From assembly GCF_003932715.1 (NCBI RefSeq), contig NZ_CP020700.1, forward strand, positions 744,001 to 808,000: 64,000 nucleotides of DNA, given 5' to 3'. Under the pieces are notes generated by a model that was not told the DNA's origin, did no database searches, and saw only the letters and a list, made by a program, of their open reading frames with translations. The position numbers and the translations under genes are program-made. Of this stretch, positions 60,030-64,000 are shown piece after piece (the first letter of the stretch is position 1; the number at the start of each line of letters is the position of its first letter). The stretch is from Streptomyces tsukubensis. Lineage in GTDB: Bacteria; Actinomycetota; Actinomycetes; Streptomycetales; Streptomycetaceae.

Positions 60030-60761
60030 ATGCAGGGCTTCGACCACACCCGTACCCCTCTCCCGTCGGGGGCCGGTTCCGCTCCCGGCTCGGGCGGCCG
60101 TCCGCGGCGCCGGGCCGTCCGCCGTACCGCCGTCGTCTCCGCCGTCCTCGCGACGGGCCTGCTCCTGGCCGCCTGCGGCAAGGACGACGAGATGAAGGGC
60201 ATGGACCACGGCAGCAAGGACTCCGCTTCGGCGCCCGCCGCCCCGGCCGACGGCGACAGCCCGGCGCCCGGCGCCTTCAACGACACCGATGTGATGTTCG
60301 CCCAGGCGATGATCCCCCACCACCAGCAGGCGCTGGAGATGTCCGCGCTGGCCGACGGCCGGGCGCAGGACGCCGAGATCGTCGGACTCGCCCGGGCGAT
60401 CTCCGGCGCCCAGGACCCCGAGATCCGCACGATGAAGTCCTGGCTCAAGGCCTGGGGCAAACCCGAGTCGGGCGGCTCGATGCCGGGGATGGACCACGGC
60501 TCCGGCGATACCGCCGGTACGGGCGGAATGGACGGAATGATGTCGGAGGCGGAGATGGCCGCCCTGAAGGCGGCGAAGGGCACGGACTTCGACCGGAAGT
60601 TCGCCCAGCTCATGATCGAACACCACAAGGGTGCGATCGCCATGGCCGAGGACGAGCAGAAGAGCGGCCGCAACGCGACGGCGAAGGCACTGGCCGGTGA
60701 GGTGATCCGGGCCCAGCAGGCCGAGATCGACGCCTTCACCAAGATCCTGAAGCGGCTCTGA
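60030..60761 (+). CDS. DUF305 family lipoprotein, Met/His/Asp-rich
   Basis: The 243-residue product has a lipobox LLAAC with Cys49. After it comes KDDEMKGMDHGSKD, and between the two DUF305 helices lies a run rich in Met and His (GGSMPGMDHGSG, GTGGMDGMMSEAEM). The helices FAQAMIPHHQQALEMSALAD and FAQLMIEHHKGAIAMAED each have an HH pair. Met-rich motifs of this kind bind Cu(I). It lies between the DUF6153 and F510_1955 genes and beside the BlaI/M56 operon. Confidence 0.93.
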   Translation: MQGFDHTRTPLPSGAGSAPGSGGRPRRRAVRRTAVVSAVLATGLLLAACGKDDEMKGMDHGSKDSASAPAAPADGDSPAPGAFNDTDVMFAQAMIPHHQQALEMSALADGRAQDAEIVGLARAISGAQDPEIRTMKSWLKAWGKPESGGSMPGMDHGSGDTAGTGGMDGMMSEAEMAALKAAKGTDFDRKFAQLMIEHHKGAIAMAEDEQKSGRNATAKALAGEVIRAQQAEIDAFTKILKRL

Positions 60762-60765
60762 GACA

Positions 60766-60801
60766 GGCCGGGTGCCGGGCCTCCGGGTCCGGCACCCGGC
60801 C
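60766..60801 (+). terminator. Hairpin after the DUF305 gene
   Basis: GGCCGGGTGCCGG (60766-60778) pairs perfectly with CCGGCACCCGGCC (60789-60801). It may act as a partial terminator, so that the following F510_1955 gene is made at a lower level. Confidence 0.75.
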
Positions 60802-60850
60802 CGCTCGCCTCCCCCTTCCCCGTACCCCCTCACTCCCTGATCAGGACCCC

Positions 60851-61717
60851 ATGAACAAGCACACCGCCGCCCTGTCCGCCGCCGGCGCCGTCCTCGCGCT
60901 CACCCTCACCGCCTGTGCCGGTGCGGACGAGAAGGGCAAGGACGGGCCGGGCCCGTCCGCCATCAGCCATATCCACGGGGTCGAGGTGCACCCCCGCGAC
61001 GGCAAGCTGTACGTCGCCACCCACAACGGCATCTACACGCCCGGCGCCGGAGGCCGCCCCCAGCTGGTCGGCGACCGCAAGGACGACTTCATGGGCTTCA
61101 CCCTCGGCAAGGACGGCACCTTCCTCGCCAGCGGCCACCCCGCGCCCGGCCGGGACGCCCCCGCCAACCTCGGCCTGATCGAAAGCACGGACACCGGCCG
61201 CAGCTGGAAGGACCGCTCCCTGACCGGCGAGGTCGACTTCCACTCCCTCGACCACGCCCACGACACCATCTACGGCTACGACAGCACCAACGGACTGCTG
61301 CGGGTCAGCAAGGACGGCACCGACTGGGAGAAGCGGAGCGGTCTGAAGGCGCTCGACATCGCGGTCAGCCCGACCGACCCCAACACTGTGCTGGCCACCA
61401 CCGAATCCGGGATCTCCCGCAGCACCGACGGCGGGAAGACCTTCGCCGCCGGGAGCGGAACGGTGCTGGCCTTCCTCGACTGGACGGACGAGAAGTCGCT
61501 GTACGGCGTCGACCCGGCCGGGAAGGTCAGCGTCAGCGCCGACGGCGGGAAGACCTGGCGGCAGACCGGCACCGCGCCGGGCGGCGGACCGCAGGCGCTC
61601 ACCGCGGTCGACGCCCGGCGGCTGGTCGTGGCGACACAGGACGGGGTGTACGAGTCGGTGGACGGCGGCGCCGCCTTCACCAAGCGGCTCGACGTCACCT
61701 CGGGCGGCGGCCACTGA
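60851..61717 (+). CDS. F510_1955 family glycosylhydrolase-like lipoprotein
   Basis: The 288-residue product has a signal with lipobox LTAC (Cys22). Conserved features are SHIHGVEVHPRDGKLYVATH, FMGFTLGKDGTFLASGHP, STDTGRSWKDRSL, FHSLDHAHDTIYGYDS and STDGGKTFAA/SADGGKTWRQ, a BNR-type propeller named F510_1955. It is in the same direction as DUF6153 and DUF305. The His motif IHGVEVHP may take part in metal binding. Glycosidase activity is not demonstrated by any visible catalytic pair. Confidence 0.9.
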   Translation: MNKHTAALSAAGAVLALTLTACAGADEKGKDGPGPSAISHIHGVEVHPRDGKLYVATHNGIYTPGAGGRPQLVGDRKDDFMGFTLGKDGTFLASGHPAPGRDAPANLGLIESTDTGRSWKDRSLTGEVDFHSLDHAHDTIYGYDSTNGLLRVSKDGTDWEKRSGLKALDIAVSPTDPNTVLATTESGISRSTDGGKTFAAGSGTVLAFLDWTDEKSLYGVDPAGKVSVSADGGKTWRQTGTAPGGGPQALTAVDARRLVVATQDGVYESVDGGAAFTKRLDVTSGGGH

Positions 61718-61849
61718 CGTACCGCGGCGCGGCCACTGCCCGGCCGGGCCGGGTGGTCCCCGCGGCGTGTTCGGGATGCGTCCCGTACCCGTCCGTCGTT
61801 GACTGGGATCCACCCCCATCTCCTCGCGGCGGACGGACCGGAGGCCCCC

Positions 61850-61906
61850 ATGACCGCAGCGGACCCGCGGGCCGCCGGGGGCCGCGGCACGGCGCCCGGT
61901 GGCTGA
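61850..61906 (+). CDS. 18-residue upstream open frame with strong ribosome site
   Basis: ATG 61850 is 5 bp behind ACCGGAGG and runs 18 codons to a TGA that lies within the start of the membrane-protein gene at 61899. It could be a leader peptide that couples translation, or the real start of the membrane protein if a frameshift or base change has happened here. Confidence 0.4.
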   Translation: MTAADPRAAGGRGTAPGG

Positions 61907-62963
61907 GCCCGGGTCCGGCTCCGGGGCCGGTGGTGAGCCCGGCCCCGGGCTGCCGCGTTCGCTGCTCCGCGCCGGCCTCGCCGATCCGGAGCATCTGCCG
62001 GAGCACCTCGCCTGGTTCGCGCTGCGCCATATGGGGCCCGCGGCGGACCGGGCGGTGGCACGGGTGCGGGAGCAGCATCCGGATGCCGGGCCCGCGGAGC
62101 TGCGGGCCCTGGTCGTGGCCCGGGGGCGGCGGAACACGGTCGCGGAGGGCGCCTTCGTCGGCGGGCCGTTCCTGCTGCTGGTGCCGGTGGCGTTCTGCGC
62201 GGCGCTGCTCAACCAGGCCCGTACCGTCCTCGAACTCGCCGGGCTCGACGGCCGGGACCCGACGTCGCCCGAGCGGGCGGCGGAACTGCTGGTGCTGATG
62301 GGGGTGCATCCGGACACCGACACCGCGCGGAGGGCACTGGTCTCCCTGGACCCGGACCGTGTCGAGCGTACGGCTCCGCGCCGGGCGCTGCTGCGGCCCG
62401 CGGCGCTCCGGGCCGTCACCGTCCGGATGGCCAGGCTCCTGGGGCTGGTCTCCCCGCCGGGGGACCGGAAACCGGACCGCGGCAGGCTGCGCGGTACGGC
62501 CGTGGCTGTGGTGAAGGTGCTGCTGGTGGCGGCGGTGTTCGCCGTGGGGCTGGTGGCTCCGCTGGTGTGGCTGCCGTATATGGCGCTCAGCTACCACTGG
62601 GCGACGGGGCGGCTCGCGGACCGTGCCGCGCTGTTCTACTTCAGCGAACCGGCGCCGCGCCGCGCGGGCCGGACGGCGCCCGGGCTGACCGCGGCGTACG
62701 CGAAGGCCGTGGTGTCGATGCTGCTGCCGGCGGGGCTGACGGTGCTCGTGCTGGTGGTGGGGGTACGGATCGAACGCTCCCACTGGCCGGTGGTGACGAT
62801 GGCGCTGGCGCTGGCGTCGCTGGCCATGGGCGCGTGGTGGCAGTCGCGGCACCGGTCCCGCCGGAGCCGGACCAGTAACGATGACGGCGACGATGACGAC
62901 GCCGGTGACGACGACGGCGACGGCGCTGGCGCTGGACGCGGGAACGGGGGCGAGGGCCCGTAG
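61899..62963 (+). CDS. Integral membrane protein of unknown function
   Basis: From GTG 61899 the product is 354 residues. The N-terminal third is soluble and helical (PEHLPEHLAWFALRHMGPAA). Membrane segments occur near 90-105 (GGPFLLLVPVAFCAALL), 205-235 (VVKVLLVAAVFAVGLVAPLV) and 275-320 (VVSMLLPAGLTVLVLVVGV). It ends in an Asp/Gly-rich tail (DDGDDDDAGDDDGDGAG). No motif names a function. It lacks its own Shine-Dalgarno sequence, but a well-placed one belongs to the short upstream frame at 61850. Confidence 0.78.
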   Translation: MAEPGSGSGAGGEPGPGLPRSLLRAGLADPEHLPEHLAWFALRHMGPAADRAVARVREQHPDAGPAELRALVVARGRRNTVAEGAFVGGPFLLLVPVAFCAALLNQARTVLELAGLDGRDPTSPERAAELLVLMGVHPDTDTARRALVSLDPDRVERTAPRRALLRPAALRAVTVRMARLLGLVSPPGDRKPDRGRLRGTAVAVVKVLLVAAVFAVGLVAPLVWLPYMALSYHWATGRLADRAALFYFSEPAPRRAGRTAPGLTAAYAKAVVSMLLPAGLTVLVLVVGVRIERSHWPVVTMALALASLAMGAWWQSRHRSRRSRTSNDDGDDDDAGDDDGDGAGAGRGNGGEGP

Positions 62964-62990
62964 ATCCGGTAGCGCCGGGGATGGTCGGCC

Positions 62991-63055
62991 GCCCGGGCCG
63001 TACCGCGGGTCCCGGGGTCTCCCGATTCCCCGGGACCCGGCGGTACGGCCCGGGC
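62991..63055 (+). terminator. Very long hairpin terminator
   Basis: The arms 62991-63017 and 63028-63055 form 27 base pairs with only one bulged base and a 10-nt loop. It begins 28 bp after the membrane-protein stop and shields the LuxR-like gene from read-through. Confidence 0.88.
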
Positions 63056-63162
63056 AAGCACGCCCCCCCTTGTGCGCGGGCCCGCCGGGGGCGGTCCGTC
63101 AGCTGCCGGAAGGGGCCGCCCGCACGGATACCAAAGTAGGTGCGCACTTCGTGCGTTCCCAT

Positions 63163-63176
63163 CCCAGAATTCTGGG
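63163..63176. promoter_or_regulatory. 14-bp perfect palindrome before the LuxR-like gene
   Basis: CCCAGAATTCTGGG is fully symmetric and ends 20 bp before the GTG. Its position fits autorepression by the gene product or another dimeric regulator. A second small inverted repeat, CGCAC-TTC-GTGCG, lies just upstream (63143-63155). Confidence 0.55.
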
Positions 63177-63196
63177 GTTCCGCCTAGCCTGCCGGG

Positions 63197-64000
63197 GTGA
63201 CACCAGCTCACCCCGGCAGACCGGACGGCCCGTCCTCTCCCGTGCCCGGTCCCGTCGCCCGTGACGCCTTCGCCGATGCTCTCGGCCGCCGGCTGCGCGG
63301 GCCCTGCTCCCCCGGCTCCCTCGACGTGCTCCGGACCACGGCCGGCACACTGCTGGACGCCGTACCGGCCGATGTGTGGTGTGCCGTGATGCTGGACCCG
63401 GCGACCCTGCTGGACACCGGCGGACTGCACGAGCACGGCTTCCCCCAGCAGGTCATGCCCCGGCTGTTCGCCATCGAGCACGCCGATCAGGAGGGCGTGG
63501 ACAACGTCCGGGCGCTGACCCGGCGCCGCGGGACGGCGAGTCTGCTGAGCGCGTCGATGCGGGGGCGGATGGCGGACAGCGTCTACTACCGGGACGTGCT
63601 GCGGCCCGTGGGGCTCTCCGACGAGTTACGGGTGCTGCTGCGCGACGGCCCCCGCACCTGGGGGCTGCTGGTGCTGTGCCGGGGTCCCGGCGCCCCGCCG
63701 TTCACCGCGGCCGAGACGGCCCTGGCCGCCGCGGTCAGCGCCCCCGCGACGGCGGCGCTGCGCCGTTCACTGCTGCTCACCGGTATCGACCGGGACGACG
63801 TGCCCGACGCGGCGGGGCTGCTGGTGGTCGACGACGCACTGCGGGTCCGGCTGGCGACGGCCACCGCCGAACGCTGGCTGGCGCTGATCCAGGAGGCCCA
63901 TCCGCCGCCGGGCCGGAGCCTTCCGTACGCCCTCGGCGCCCTCGTCCAGACGGCGCGCACCGCCGCGCCGGGCAGTCAGGTGCGGTCCCGGGCGATCGGT
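63197..64000 (+). CDS. LuxR-family-like regulator (5' part, runs off window)
   Basis: From GTG 63197 the frame is open to the window edge (268 codons). The visible part resembles the sensor half of the actinobacterial LuxR-type regulators: FADALGRRLRGPCSPGSLDV, a GAF/PAS-like section (ADVWCAVMLDPATLLDTGG, MPRLFAIEHADQEGVDN, YYRDVLRPVGLSDELRVLLR, DGPRTWGLLVLCRG) and a second PAS-like part LLVVDDALRVRLATATAERW. The C-terminal HTH that would prove the class lies beyond the end, so the DNA-binding role is inferred. Confidence 0.78.
   Translation, partial: MTPAHPGRPDGPSSPVPGPVARDAFADALGRRLRGPCSPGSLDVLRTTAGTLLDAVPADVWCAVMLDPATLLDTGGLHEHGFPQQVMPRLFAIEHADQEGVDNVRALTRRRGTASLLSASMRGRMADSVYYRDVLRPVGLSDELRVLLRDGPRTWGLLVLCRGPGAPPFTAAETALAAAVSAPATAALRRSLLLTGIDRDDVPDAAGLLVVDDALRVRLATATAERWLALIQEAHPPPGRSLPYALGALVQTARTAAPGSQVRSRAIG

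Noticed and set aside
1..64000. tRNA or rRNA genes and insertion sequences
   Set aside because: I saw no cloverleaf-like sequence with a proper T-loop, no rRNA-like stretch and no transposase motif. A tRNA search program would settle the first.

Overview
The window is about 72% GC, most coding frames end codons in G or C, GTG starts are common, and nearly every gene has a recognisable Streptomyces counterpart (DUF397 plus Scr1-type XRE regulator, RsbW-like ATPases, DUF6421, DUF6643, DUF6153, mycothiol- and F420-type enzymes, hopanoid HpnB). I read it as a stretch of Streptomyces chromosome carrying mostly conserved housekeeping and regulatory genes. I see no biosynthetic megasynthase, prophage, insertion sequence, CRISPR array, rRNA or tRNA. 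The genes at both window edges are cut off.

Layout. 1-8.1 kb: end of hpnB, a double TerD-domain protein, a Gly/Pro/Tyr-rich DUF6643 protein, a beta-helix/AAA+ fusion, and a large membrane protein with a lipase-like motif. 8.3-16.8 kb: a 47-codon HTH mini-gene coupled to an SRPBCC gene, a membrane-tethered sigma-like protein, a cysteine synthase/desulfhydrase-like enzyme, an RsbW-like ATPase, a BrkB membrane protein, a ROK regulator and a mycothiol-dependent enzyme. 16.8-24.8 kb: a NarL-type two-component system, a TetR regulator divergent from an F420-type oxidoreductase with a clear operator array between them, a geranylgeranyl reductase, an M20 dipeptidase, an MBL hydrolase and an NTF2-like protein. 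24.8-33.7 kb: a P-loop/NUDIX fusion, a ROK sugar kinase divergent from a LacI regulator sharing a palindromic operator, a small secreted protein, a DUF6986 aldolase-like protein, etfBA and an acyltransferase. 33.7-43.5 kb: a transglutaminase with a B3/B4 protein, a DUF6421-SDR-threonine aldolase operon, GDPD, GNAT, DUF5134, M56 peptidase, PAP2 phosphatase and TetR. 43.5-55 kb: an LVIVD protein with a poly-Asp tail facing a DUF305 lipoprotein, an FprA-type reductase, a BNR-repeat protein, ung overlapping a GlcNAc-kinase-like gene, a CbiX-like protein lacking its catalytic His, a lactonase behind a DasR-type site, and a HAD phosphatase. 54.2-57.2 kb: SAM methyltransferase, DUF397, XRE regulator and RsbW-like ATPase, a whiJ-like developmental module. 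57.4-61.7 kb: two divergent operons (CPVC membrane protein, BlaI, M56 protease; and DUF6153, Met/His-rich DUF305 lipoprotein, F510_1955 lipoprotein). 61.9-64 kb: a membrane protein, a very large terminator, and the start of a LuxR-family-like regulator.

The most system-like part is 57.4-61.7 kb. A BlaI repressor and an M56 protease that could remove it sit beside cell-surface proteins rich in Met and His, which suggests an envelope metal (probably copper) sensing and sequestration unit. A second DUF305 lipoprotein lies at 45.2 kb facing a poly-Asp secreted protein. Regulation can be read directly in several places: three 13-nt operator copies for the TetR gene at 19.6 kb, GACAACGTTGTC at 27.3 kb, and a DasR-like element at 53.2 kb. 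Strong hairpin terminators separate most convergent pairs.
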